DNA of 64,000 nt from Serendipita indica DSM 11827 (taxonomy: Eukaryota; Basidiomycota; Agaricomycetes; Sebacinales; Serendipitaceae). Of this stretch, positions 36,986-51,337 are shown in pieces. The stretch spans positions 620,001-684,000 of the forward strand of contig CAJVGD010000002.1 of NCBI GenBank assembly GCA_910890315.1. Reading direction: 5' to 3'. Within the stretch, counting starts at the first letter, position 1; each line of letters starts with the position of its first letter. A model generated the notes under the pieces. The model was not told the DNA's origin, ran no database searches, and saw only the letters and a list, made by a program, of their open reading frames with translations. The position numbers were made by a program, and so were the translations under genes.

Positions 36986-38979
36986 TCAGACTTCAGTCAT
37001 GGTGGTCTTTGCGCCCTTCTCCTTGTCGTCGACGCTACCTTCATGAGAATCAGCCTTGGAATCGTGTCTGTGGGATTCGTCAAAGATAGCATCTGGGATG
37101 ATAGTCTCATGCGCAGGCCAGACTTTGGATGTGAGCGTGTACACCGTTGCGGCGAGCGTCAGCTAGAATATGCACGAAAATTAGCCCACAGTCAGCCTAG
37201 TCGACAAGCACTTACCCCGAGAAGCCATGCAATATTGTATGGGTAGATGCCGCCGTGAACATTGATCTTTGGGTTGATGGCGTTGATCAACCCAGGCAGG
37301 TTGGGCGGAACGCTGACCACAAGCGCGACAACAGCGCGCCAATTCTGTCGTTCAAGAGCATTCAGTCACAACTTGGACGAGCTTGCATTGAGAAACACTT
37401 GCCACTCCGCCGTAATACCGATACCTGCCCTTTGGTTTGTACAGAGCTGGAACGTCGATTCGACCACGTTTGACGAGATAATAATCGGCGAGCATGATCC
37501 CGGCAATAGGACCCAGAAACACGGTATAGCCCGCCATGAACTGCAAGAATCCAATGGCTGTGGCGAGAATCTCCCAGGGTAGGATGACCCAACCACCAAT
37601 GAGTGCACAAAGCACCTGTCCACGACGAATATTGATCCATCGCGGACAGAGTGCCGTCAAATCATTGGCAGCCGAGATTGAATTGGCCGAAATGTTTGTA
37701 CAGACGGTGGCGAGTGCGAATGCAAATGCCGCAAAAAAGGACGCGGCACGATTGTCCCAATTGTCGATCAGGCGGAGCGGGTCCCAATAGTATGCTCCAT
37801 AGTGGACATACCCTGCAGACGTACATGCGATACCGACAAAGGCGCAAAAGGTGAAAGCGATTGGGATGATAATCATTTGCACATTCTGTGCTTTCACAGA
37901 CGGTGAATAGCGTGTAAAGTCCGCTACGGCGCACCGGTTAGTGCTAATTATGGTGGGTTAGTGAAGGTGACGTACGGATATTGACAGCCAATGTAGCTAT
38001 ACATATCAGCTTAGGTACTGTTATGGAAATGACGAGTACTCACAAAAGTTGCCCAAGGTCGAATTAAGGGCGGCAAGCCATGCCCACGCCAGTTTGGATC
38101 CATGGAGTGTGCCTCTTTGCGCAAAGATCTCTCCACCACCCGTTGTAGCAAACGCCCAGATCATCATTGCAAGAAACGCAGGCGGAACGATGGCAGCCTT
38201 TGCCCAGAAGAGATAGCGTACTTTTTGTGGGCTGATAAGCAAGAGGGGGAGTTGGAAGAGCCAGAAGAGAAAGTAGCACATAAGCCCTACTGTGGTAATG
38301 TGCGAGGATTCTGGAATGTGATTTGGGATGCGAGCCGTCGAAGGCCAGATTGCTTTGAGCATCTAAGAGGATTGGTAAGAGGGAGGGAAAGTATCAGAGG
38401 GCGTACTTGATAGACACATTCGCTTCCTGTATACGTCTGTATGCCAAACCAGAACATGGCGAGGACAACACGGCTAATGACGCTAAAATAAGAAAAGTAA
38501 AAGCCAAAGGACGAGCGATTGATGACCGGAAAGGGGACATGAAGCGTTGCACCGATGGCACCGTTTCCTGTAATGGCCGCTGCAATAATGATATGTCCCA
38601 CAGCGATGGCAGGAAGTGCTTGACGCCTGCCATGAATAAGTTAGAGGTCAAGAAAAGCGTGAGACGAACCAGGAGAGTCCAACGGCAAGCATGCCTAGCG
38701 GTGGTCAATAGCCTATCAATAGGGTCGTAGTGTAGCGTGCTTACTTGACGCTAACTCATAGGAGGCAACGTTGAGAGCGTCACTGATCCAATACAGAACC
38801 CAGCTTGTTCGACCCCAGGTCCTCTTATTCTCTGTACAGTAGTAAGTCACTCCAGCCGTGACACGGGCGCCCACAGACGTACCGGGGACGACATCCATGT
38901 CCTTGTTAGACCAACGGTTGCTGGACGCAAACGTAGCTGGCTCTGGTGATAGCTCCCATTTGTGCATTAGACCTGCCAT
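36986..38979 (-). CDS. NCS1-family nucleobase/allantoin-type permease
   Basis: Nine exons (38883-38979, 38745-38831, 38670-38694, 38407-38626, 38044-38362, 37976-37996, 37403-37923, 37216-37344, 36986-37162) give 531 aa with about 12 hydrophobic segments. NCS1 signatures are NKDMDVVPENKRTW, WISDALNVASYELASS, GLSWRQALPAIAVGH, GATLHVPFPVINRSSFG, WFGIQTYTGSECVY, NIPDFTRY, the SANSISAANDLTALCPRWI segment and GYTVFLGPIAGIMLADYY. These proteins import uracil, allantoin, uridine, thiamine or related compounds with protons at the plasma membrane; which one cannot be told here. The 21-nt exon encodes part of the NIPDF region. The intron 37345-37402 best fits a GC donor, since this retains the family's GGVNWRA. 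The cytosolic C-terminus is Lys/Asp-rich. Confidence 0.93.
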
Positions 38980-39543
38980 AATGACCGGGGGATCGGAGGG
39001 GAGCAAGGACGAGATCAGAGGAGCGACTTGATAGCTGGGCTATATATATAATCGTTATCTCTACATTGAAACCTCGAGGGGTTTTTCAGGAGGGACCATA
39101 TGGAGCTATCAAGAAGGGCAGATAAGGCTGCATAGTGTCCACCACCTGCCTTCTTTGCCTTAGTCGGAACTACGAGGCAACAAATGCGACGTGATTGACA
39201 TTTGTTACTCACGCCACTTGTTTAGTTGTGTCTACGTGCTCCCGTGTTTACCTCCGCGTCGCCGTTGCTACGAGACCAACATCGAGGCCCATATAAGGTG
39301 GCGGCGCGGGTATTCTCACTCTGCCATCGCTCCCCTCCTGAGCTTCCGTACGGCTTCCAGTCCAGTTTTGCTGTGGCTGTTCCCACTTTCCTTTCTTTCT
39401 CCACCTCTCCTTTGCCTTTTTCTGAGAGCTAGCCTCTACCCTTTGCCAGCCACACCGAGCAAGCTCTCTCGACATTACAGAGCCTTCCAGCAAGTCTTTA
39501 TCAACCGGATTATTCTCCCAACCGCAGCGCGGATACTCTAATC
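38980..39543. other. Divergent intergenic region of NCS1 permease and four-domain secreted protein
   Basis: 564 bp between outward-facing genes. Contains the TATA-like run at 39041-39050 and, on the + strand, ATATAAGG at 39291-39298 that may serve the secreted-protein gene. A pyrimidine-rich tract (39330-39440) precedes that gene, as in highly expressed fungal genes. Confidence 0.4.
39041..39050 (-). promoter_or_regulatory. TATA-like run upstream of the NCS1 permease
   Basis: Ten-base TATATATATA run, 62-71 bp ahead of the permease start on the minus strand. Confidence 0.4.
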
Positions 39544-41914
39544 ATGAAGTTTGCGTTTGCAACCACCGCCGCCCTCTTGGTTTCGTCCGTCCATGCCATT
39601 CCCCTCGTCCGTCGCCAGGCTGCAGTCGCGACACCAGAACAAATCTCCCAGCTCGCTCCAGATCTCGGGGCTTTCCCGAATACGAACCCAAATCGTGCGT
39701 TGCCCCTCGTTTTCGTAGCCGCGCCGCTTATATTCGTTTGTTGATCCGTAGAATTCGGAGACTGTGATGGTCCACGACAAGCAAATGGAGAAATTCCCCG
39801 TGTTCCCTGCCCATGTCCTCGTACGTAGACGCCCCTACGGGCCTTGGCAATATCCGCTAACAGCCACTTCTCCCACAGCATTGCGCGACGAGTATATTCG
39901 CGTAAGTGGTCTCTGATGATCAAAAATAATCTTTATCTAACTCTTCTTTCAGCAATTGACCGCAAACATCCAAGCCGGACATGCCGTCAACAATCCGACT
40001 GTACGCATGTCTTTCCCAGTCGGAAACAGTCTGCAAGACAAGCATGATCGTATTACCGCCGCTATCATCACCCTTCAAAACTTGAATGGTCCAGGCAAAG
40101 GCTGCCCTGGAGTTTCTACGACGCTGGGCATCCAATCCAAGAATCTCGACACGTGTGGAGACTTCCAATGCAATGGAAACACCTCTCCAGCTTCTTCTTC
40201 TGCGGCTCCTCCGGCTACGTCTACGACGTCCGCGGCTGCACCACCACCAGCACAGACCAACAATCCCAATGCTGGCGGACTCTCGCGTGAAGAAGTCGAC
40301 CGTCTTGCGCCTCAGCTCGGCGGTGTACAGAACAATAATCCTACTGGCACCGGCGACTGTGATGGACCGCGACAGCCGGACGGTTCCATCAAAAAGGTGC
40401 CTTGTGCATGCCCTCCAGACAGGACGACGTTTATCAATCAACTCGTTGCCAACATTCAAGCCGGACACGCTGTCAATAATCCAACGGTCAAGCTCACTTT
40501 CCCGACTGGCAACACGCCGCAGGATAAGAGGGGACGCCTCACGGCTGCAACGATTACGCTCCAAAACTTGAACGGACCAGGAAAAGGATGCCCCAATGTG
40601 TCCACTACAATTGGTAAGCTACCTCTCTTTGTTCGGGAACAAGCGATTACTAACCGCCAACGCAGCGCAACAAGCCTTGAACGTGGACAAGTGTGGAGAT
40701 TTCGAGTGTGGTGGCGTTTCGAGCGCGTCGATCGCTTCGACTGACTCCCGCTCTCAATCTCAGTCCTCTTCGGCTCAACAAGGTACCTCGGAAGCACCAA
40801 ACTCGAACACGCCGACACGTACAACCAACGGTGGTGCCTCGTCCACGGTCACAGTCACGTTCACTACCGTCGTAACCTCTGTAATCACCGTTACCCGTGG
40901 CCAAGAGCAAAAGACAAACACGGCCACGAATCCGCCTGCTGCGACGTCTGCTCCTGCACCCATCCTTCAAAATGCTAGTACCACATCGGTAGCATCGGTC
41001 GCAGCTGCAGGAGGTGCTGGTGGTCTTTCGCGCGACGAGATTGACCGACTCGCTCCTCAACTCGGTGGCGTGCAGAATAACAATCCTACCGGTACGGGCG
41101 ACTGTGACGGCCCAAGGCAACCAGATGGCACCATCAAAAAGGTTCCATGTGCATGCCCTCCGGACAGGACGACGTTTATCAATCAGCTCGTTGCCAACAT
41201 TCAAGCCGGACACGCGGTCAATAACCCAACGGTCAAGCTCACTTTCCCTACTGGAAATACGCCCCAAGACAAAAAGGGACGTCTCACGGCTGCAACGATT
41301 ACGCTTCAAAACTTGAACGGGCCAGGCAAGGGATGCCCTAATGTCTCTACGACCATTGGTATGTTTCGATTTACTTCCTCCATATTCAGTCGATCTGACT
41401 GTGTGATTTAGCCCAGCAGAGTTTGAACATTGACGCCTGTGGCGAGTTTGAGTGCGGCTCTTCCCCCGCTCCTGCTCCAGCCCCAGCCCCAGCCCCGGCA
41501 CCATCACCAGTCCCAGCACCAGCTCAGGCACCAGTACAAAACGGCAACCCGAACATACTCTCACGCGACGTCGTCGACCAACTCGCGCCCCAGCTCGGCT
41601 CAGAGCCGAACCGCAACCCGACCGGCACAGGAGACTGCGACGGACCAGCGCAACCCGATGGGAGCATCAAAAAGGTTCCCTGCGCGTGTCCACCTACGCG
41701 TGCGGCCTTTATCGATGCGCTCATGGCCAACTTGGCCGTCGGACATGCGGTCAATAACCCGTCGGTCTCGTTGAGCTTCCCTACAGGCAACTCGCGAGAA
41801 GACAAGCTTGCCCGCATCACTGCGAGTACGGTTACATTGCAGAATCTCAATGGGCCTGGTAAAGGTTGTCCGAATGTGTCGACGACGTTTGCCCAGCAGG
41901 CGTTGGCGGCGTAG
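39544..41914 (+). CDS. Secreted protein with four copies of an unrecognised cysteine-containing domain
   Basis: Exons 39544-39694, 39752-39820, 39879-39901, 39953-40613, 40666-41358 and 41412-41914 give 699 aa. A clear signal peptide (MKFAFATTAALLVSSVHA) is followed by a possible VRR processing site. Four domains of about 115-125 residues start near residues 30, 190, 421 and 582. Their shared core is: L(S)..(E/V)(V/I)..LAPQLG, NPTGTGDCDGP, KKVPCACPP, NIQAGHAVNNPTV, and ITLQNLNGPGKGCP..STT. Domains 1-3 end in a CG(D/E)F(E/Q)C tail. Linkers are Ser/Thr/Ala-rich, one with VTVT repeats and one (PAP)n. Introns at 40614 and 41359 fall at the same place and phase in domains 2 and 3. I do not recognise the fold; no enzyme motif is visible. 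A wall, surface or effector-like role is only a guess. Confidence 0.85.
40278..41455 (+). repeat. Tandem near-identical domain copies 2 and 3 of the secreted protein
   Basis: Domain 2 (about 40278-40710) and domain 3 (about 41025-41455) are nearly identical at DNA level over about 300 bp, including silent sites across the segment encoding the NIQAGHAVNNPT motif, and share the intron position. Domains 1 (about 39634-40175) and 4 (about 41557-41914) are more diverged. This indicates recent duplication or gene conversion. Confidence 0.8.
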
Positions 41915-42777
41915 AGCATCTTCAATCCAAAACCTATTGACACGGCGTTTGCTATGCGTAGATTGCATGGTGAAGAGACTCGCTGGAAAAATCCGCTTGA
42001 TAAACCACTTTGCTCGCCCTGCTGGCTTGGCGAGATTACATTTCCAATTTTTATTCTTCTTTATTCCATGCATACACACTCGACATTCCATAGTTCGTCG
42101 TGCACTCGTATACCCTTCTTCCCCATCGTTTACGATCTCGCGACGACCCGGTCCGTGCGTTGTACCTTTTCGAGCGCTGTGCGTGGAATATACCTTTTAC
42201 GTACGAGCAAACTACGTCTACAAACTGAAGCTAGTGGTCGAACAATGAGATTGACCACTTGCACCAGTATCGACGTTGACATGTCCACCCCCAAAGTCTG
42301 TGCACCAAGGATAAGAATAAGTTATTGGAACTCTTTATTGCATTCGGTATTCTCATGCCCAATATTCTCCCCACGCCGAGACGACTCGTCGAGGCTCAAA
42401 AAAGCTACGGGTGACCAATGTGACTAATCATGTTTACTGAGGCTTTAACATCAGAATAGTTTTGGACATGCAATAAGACTTGGAGTTAATGTCACAATTT
42501 ATCTTCACCTTCCCCTTTCGGTGTCAAGTTGGACTTGCCGCCGAAAAAGATGCGCATCCTTGCTCCCGTTTGCCACTCTTGATTCCCAGTCGCAGCGAGA
42601 GATTCCTGCACAGAAAAGCTGATAAATAACTCCGTCCACATACATGAATCGAATACCCTTACTTGGCAAATTGCCGCTGCTGCCAACGCAGTAGCGCGAC
42701 CCAGTTGCGTGACCTCAAACACAAATCACTCGCACGCGTGCCTATGTGTAAAGGAGGCCAGATCATGAATCAACGCC
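41915..42777. other. Intergenic region with one possible small spliced gene on the minus strand
   Basis: Minus-strand segment 42663 to about 42716 joins through a GT/AG intron (42606-42662, 57 bp) to 42492-42605, giving a short peptide ending GKSNLTPKGEGEDKL. No start codon upstream in frame could be found, so this may be a fragment, a missed 5' exon or chance. The rest is noncoding. Confidence 0.3.
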
Positions 42778-44231
42778 ATGTTGGCCCGCTTCTTGTCCAG
42801 CAGCCATCTCGTCAAAACGATGCAAGCCGATCCGCAACCTCAAGTCCACGCACTGTTGAGTCGTCCAGACGTGCGTGAGGAAACCAGAGTCGTGTTTGCG
42901 TCACTTCTAGCTCACTGTGAGGACGTGAACCGACTGTGCGGCTTCCTCCTTGAATCCATCGACGCTCGTCTGGTTGAGTACGCGTCCGACAAGGACGCTG
43001 GCTGGATATCTTCCCGTCCTTTCGAACACTCTCAGCACTCTTCTTTGCATACAGTCGAAGAAGAGAGAGCCAGGCTCCAGAGTGAGGCCCTCAGCGAAGA
43101 GGCCCAGAGATGGTTGGCCGACTTCTTCTTGTTCAGTACGAATCTTGAGACATGTTAACCGGAAACATCGCGATTGCTAACACTGGTATTCCTTTCTTCC
43201 CTTTTAGCGATTGGAAAGCGAACGAGGATGGCTCGGCGGAAACGCTGCATGTACGCCATGTTGAGTGACGGCGATGCGCCTGAAAAGCGGAATGATGCAC
43301 TCCAGAAAGTGGTATGATGACTTCCTTGAATTTGAGTACGAGTCAAACACCTCTCGAGGTCTTTCAACGCGACAATTCCCGTTGCGTGCTGCTAGGTCAT
43401 CGTGAACGATTGTCTTGCACTCGGCTATTTCCTGAGTCTGCCGATCGAATGAGAATTGTAGGTATCAAGACTTGGAGCAGGAACACATACCTATGCACTC
43501 CCTCCTCTTCGCCCTGGCTGACGCCCATCCCACCAGCAACGATTTCGGCAACTTGTCTCCGTGTTTCATAGTGGATTCGATGACAAGCTATCAGATGATG
43601 TACTCGCATCTCCAGCGAACCACTTGGTCCTCAGTGAGAGAATGCTACGAGTCCTTGACGAAGGAGGAGTGGCCTTTCGGATCGAGGACGACCAGGTTTG
43701 ATCGAATGATCCGAAATGACAATAATTTGGGCTGAATTTTGCACAGGTGTATCCGGTTTGCCTCTGGGAGGGCCTTGCGTCGTACATTTCCGACCAGCAG
43801 CTCCTTAGTAGATTTGCAGAAGAATACGAATCTACCGACGAGTACGAAGCCATTGGCGCGGACGTGGTTCCTTGTGTCGACGAAAGGCTGATCACACTGC
43901 ATGCAATGATCTTGGAAGCATGGCACGACACTGGTGAGGATTCTTGACCTGGTCGCATCTCGTTAAACGTGTTGATAGGACTGGCGCAACGATTCTTGAC
44001 CGAGGCGCGATGGGTGGATGGTCTGGCTTCAACGTCGAAATGCATCACTGTGCTCGGTCAGGATGTATTTGGAAAAATCGTCCAGCACGAGTTAGCACTC
44101 ATGTAAGTGCAAATTTATTGACCAAAGGTGGGTGCCTTGCTATCCTGCCCAGAGTTGAGCCAACATCATCGATTTCTAGGCGGAGAAAGATGGAGAACGC
44201 CCCGTACCTTCAAGATGCGACTGTAAAATAG
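42778..44231 (+). CDS. HNH-endonuclease-like fungal protein of unknown role
   Basis: Seven exons (42778-43135, 43208-43264, 43306-43457, 43537-43695, 43747-43933, 43979-44102, 44180-44231) give 362 aa with continuous frame. The central LEVFQRDNSRCVLLGHRE resembles the RDxxRCVxTG start of fungal HNH nuclease-type domains, and SPANHLVLSERMLRVLDEGG resembles their later SPxNxLxL..xxH..FD block. The second His motif of a true HNH is not obvious (LFPES in place of AHIIP), so activity is doubtful. N-terminal 130 residues are helical and charged. Exons 2 and 3 are the least certain, since the 41-bp intron between them was chosen to maintain frame. No known pathway can be assigned. Confidence 0.6.
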
Positions 44232-44987
44232 ACTTCAAGATACATTTATGTGCCATACGGCCCCTCGTTCAACACGGTTGGGATATCAACACTAGAAGAG
44301 GTTAACTCAGCAACCAACGCGTCCATGAACCTCCATAAAACATACCATATAGGCCTTTATCATCTCTTGAAATCAATTTGTGATGCTCAAGATGCCTTTA
44401 ATCATACGGAAACCGGCGCCAATACTCAAAAGCGTTCTCCTTGCAAGCTTGTAGGTCGTGGTTCGTCTTGCTGGACACTTGCGATTCCAGGAAGAATATA
44501 TCCTCGGATTCCTCGGTCAAATAAAGACTCTTCAGCGAGCCATCAGGGGTCGGGTAGGCCCTCGAACATGACCTACGGACAATGGCCGTCGAGAACAAAG
44601 TGCGATGGCTTGGAATACCACTCGCCCCGACAAACTCAAATACATCTTGCAACAATGTTTGGAAATATGTGTATTCGAAGTCTATTTACAAGGATTTCAG
44701 CGTGACTGGCAGGACAACAACAAACACTCGCTTCAGGACCGGCTAGTTACAATGGCAGTATACAAAAGAGCAAGAAGCTTCACGAGATCAGTGTTTGAAT
44801 GGTTTCCGCAAATTCTTTTCAACTGCATCCCAGGAGTAAGCTGTTCACGGTTGAGTGGCTCTGAGAATTTGGAAATTGACAGTAAGACTGAACCTAAGAC
44901 TATGTTGAGGATCTGTGAGAATCTGGTGAAGCTAAGGAATAGAGCCATGAGGTCATACTACTGTGTAACTTGGTCCCGACCCTTTCG
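44232..44987. other. Gap with a protein-like open frame on the minus strand
   Basis: Minus-strand frame 44398-44655 contains a plausible C-terminal-looking stretch (LKSLYLTEESEDIFFLESQ to FEYWRRFPYD and stop). A second frame at 44733-44948 starts with ATG but I could not splice them together. This may be a short gene or remnant; product unknown. Confidence 0.25.
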
Positions 44988-46302
44988 ATGTGCGGGAGGT
45001 TCGCCCTGGGAGGCGAACGAGATGCCATACTCAATGATATCCTAGGCGCTGGGATATTTGAGCCAGATGAAGATGCGGAATGGCTTGACCGGGAGGATTA
45101 CCATCCTCGCTACAACATTGCCCCTCGTTCGAGGGCGCCTGTCATTCGAAGGAGACAGAATATAGACGAGGATTCCGCCTTGAATGGCAATAACCGAGAG
45201 CAGTCATCTTCAGAGGCAGAAAATTCTGCAACACCCGAGCATAAACAGACGCGCACTGTTGTTCAGACTATGCGCTGGGGACTCGTACCTAAAAACGCCA
45301 AGACGGACGACTACAAACTTACTGCGAACACCATCAATGCGCGAGCAGAGACCATCCTCGAGAAAGGTCCAGGCAGGGGCACCTGGGGAAACGTTATCGA
45401 ATCGAGACGATGCATCATTCCTTGCGATGGGTTCGTGTTTGCCCATGCTTGTGTGGTACTATGTACTGACGCATGCTAGGTACTACGAGTGGTTGACCAA
45501 GGACGCGAAGACGAGGTTGCCTCATTTTATCCGTCATCCTGACAAGACAAAGAAGCTTTACTTCGCTGGAATGTGGGACAGAATAATGTTTCCAAGCGAG
45601 AACCCTGACGGTGAGTGTGTTCGATGCTCCAAGTGTCAGAGACCAATCTTTCTGTAGAGCAAACCAAGCCGTTATATACATTTACTATTGTCACGATACC
45701 GGCACCGCCAGACATGGAATGGCTGCATGATCGCTCTCCTCTCATCTTTTCGCCCACTTCGCCGGAAGACATGGAGAAACTCAAGGTGTGGCTGAATCCC
45801 GATATCCACTGGGAGAATGGCATTCGCCAACTTTTGGAATCATACTTGCATCACTCGCTGCCAGAGCCGTACACCATCTATCAAGGTAAGTCTTCTCGAG
45901 CGTTTTCTTGTTTCGTATGCTCAGCCTCTTCAAGTCCCTAAAGAGGTAGGGAAAGTGGGCGCAGAATCCAAGAGCTTCACAGAGCCTATAGCTCAGAGGA
46001 AAGACGGCATCAAGGCCATGTTTGCCAAGCAACAGCAGAAATCAAATTCCCCAGAGTCATTGCCGTCAAAGAGACCTCGTTCCTCGACTCCTGAGAAGAT
46101 GAGCTCGTCTGTCGAAGATTCTCCAAGGAAAAGAGTAAAGCAAGAGGCTCCTAGCAGTCCGTCAAAGGCCTCGACATCCACTCCAAAGAAGGCCCCATCG
46201 TCACCACGGAAAAAGGCTAATAACACTCCGGCAAAAGACCCGAACATTCGGAGCATCTCCGATTTCTTTGCGACAGCAAGCCCGCGCAAAACGCAACCTT
46301 AA
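44988..46302 (+). CDS. SRAP-domain protein (HMCES/YedK family), abasic-site crosslinker
   Basis: Exons 44988-45430, 45480-45610, 45658-45885 and 45935-46302 give 389 aa. The start is at 44988 because the mature Cys2 of MCGRFALG is the catalytic residue, which forms a thiazolidine crosslink with abasic sites in single-stranded DNA at forks. Other SRAP landmarks are YHPRYNIAPRS, MRWGLVPK, TINARAETI, RRCIIPCDGYYEW, FAGMWD, FTIVTIPAPPDMEWLHDRSPLI, and WLNPD. The last 120 residues are Lys/Ser/Pro-rich with nuclear-localisation-like clusters and end in RSISDFF, which resembles a PCNA-binding (PIP-like) motif lacking the leading Gln. Acts in the nucleus. The neighbouring RECQ1-type helicase is also a DNA-repair gene. 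Confidence 0.93.
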
Positions 46303-46495
46303 GGCTGTATTACTATTTCTCGCACACTCTTTACCATGTATATATATTTTGCTAGTTCTCATTGATGCCGCTACATCAGTTTTGTACCTGTACCAGGGAA
46401 CACGCTCCTGACTAGAGAAACGCGTTCCAACGAGAGACCGCCGTGCAAATGGTCTCTCCTGGCTGGCAGAAAGAACAGCACGAACCAAAGAGCTA

Positions 46496-47474
46496 TTATT
46501 TCCTAGCATAAGTGACCTTATATGAATGTCAGCGACAGCCTTCCCAGCGGGTCCCAGCATACCTTGATCTTAGCTTCGCCGTCCAGCTTGAAGTTATGAA
46601 GGGCGTCCTTTGCTACTGTAGCACTGGCCTCGTCTGCATACTCTACGAAGGCGATGTCCTTCTTGGTCGGGATCATGCGGACCTCGTAAAAGTTTTCGAA
46701 TCTAACAAACATCAGATGGTCACGAGTGGGCGGAATAATGCAGACCGTGAAAACATTGCCACCAATGCGTCCTTTGTGATGTCGGGTGGGAGGTTTTGCA
46801 CGAAGAGAATCTGGTTTGGGGGCAGATATTCGTCTGGCATGAGAACCACCGGACGCTTGGCTGTAGGAGCAGGCGCTTCAGGTTGAGCACCCGTAGCCAG
46901 AGCCTCCTTCTTCAAGCGCAATTTCCTCCGTACAGGGTTGTCCCACCGCGATCGTTTCTTCCGCTTGAGCCGCAAGGCATGGAATTCGTCAAACTCTTCT
47001 GGTGAAAGTGTCTTTACGACAGCCTCTGATCTCGTCTTTGCATATGAAACTTGCATAGGCTTGCCATAGAGCGGGAACTTTTGCACTTCCTTTAGTGCTT
47101 TTCGGGCGAGATCGACATGGGCAAAGGACACGAAAGCTTGCCCTCTCATCCGGACATTACGATGAGCTACGACGTCCAGAACCTTACCGTAGTGTCGAAA
47201 TAGGTTGGTTAATGTGGTCTTCATGTCTATGGAGCAAAAGCAATTGAAATAAGCGCACAGAAATTTGCTGCAACAAAAGACCAAGCTTACAAGACAGCTT
47301 GACTTGATCATTCAGATTTTGGATGTAGAGCGTTTCTGACGCATTTTCAGGCTCCTCCTGCTCCTCGGTCGCGGGTTTCGCTTCGTCCGCTGCCGTCTCT
47401 GGTGTCTGTGAAGGTGCTTCTATCTTGTTCATTTGTTCGGCGTCTTCAATGTTCGCGTCTGCCATTTCCGCCAT
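46496..47474 (-). CDS. U1A/U2B''-type snRNP protein with two RRMs
   Basis: Exons 47291-47474, 46746-47226, 46563-46701 and 46496-46516 give 274 aa. An acidic N-terminal 40 residues precede RRM1 (ETLYIQNLND, RNP1 MRGQAFVSF in the context VAHRNVRMRGQAFVSF) and RRM2 (ILFVQNLPPDI, DIAFVEYADE), joined by a basic KRKKRSRWDNPVRRKL linker. This arrangement and the IKVTYARK C-terminus match U1A/U2B''/SNF proteins, which bind U1 or U2 snRNA stem-loops in the spliceosome. Which snRNA cannot be decided. The last coding exon is 21 nt (VTYARK plus stop), its own intron 46 bp, a nice example of a micro terminal exon. Confidence 0.93.
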
Positions 47475-47553
47475 CGTGGTTGAGGCCCAAACGCGTTGTA
47501 ACCACTTGACGCCTGCTCTTTCAATCTGACTGACGGCTCAGGAAGGTAGGATC
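47475..47553. promoter_or_regulatory. 79-bp divergent spacer between U1A-like and RECQ1-like genes
   Basis: Start codons of two outward-facing genes are only 79 bp apart, so core promoters must overlap or extend into the coding exons. Confidence 0.45.
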
Positions 47554-50842
<3,289 letters not shown>

Positions 50843-51337
50843 ACGAATACATACACCGGCTTGCATACACTTCGCGATACCCAAGAAAAGATTCTCGGAG
50901 AGCCCAAAGGAAATGATGAATGCGTGATATAACATCGGTGGAACAGGGGTACAAGTTACAAAAGATTCAATGCGTTAATGCAGAAAAGAAGAAAGGCGTG
51001 CTAGGGATAAGTTATGAATGCGATGGTGAAAGGGTTGAAAATGCCAATTATTTTGGTCGTCAAGATCGTTCATCTTCGCAGTGTCGTCACTTTTTGTGCG
51101 CAACAGAGTGAAGCGGCGTGATGTGTCGTGCATCGTAAGAAAGGAAGGTAGCGGCGCAAGGTACGCAGAGGAGCAAACGGCTCGACTCGATGCATGGCCC
51201 GTTGCCAACGTGTTTGCCATCCAGGCGCGTTCGAAAGCTGAAGGCAAGGTGAGCAGGATCCAAAAGTAGAAAATATTGTGACCTACATAGAGAAACAGCA
51301 AATAAAGGTCGAGCAATAGAATAAAGGAGGATTGGGT
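50843..51337. other. Convergent intergenic region
   Basis: 3' ends of the RECQ1-type gene (+) and the Ser/Pro-rich unknown gene (-). No coding signal beyond short shadows. Confidence 0.4.

Noticed and set aside
42492-42722. Small spliced gene on the minus strand near 42.6 kb
   Set aside because: The intron is convincing but no start codon was found; listed only as possible.
44398-44948. Small minus-strand gene upstream of the SRAP gene
   Set aside because: Two protein-like frames could not be joined by any intron that keeps frame; kept only as a note.
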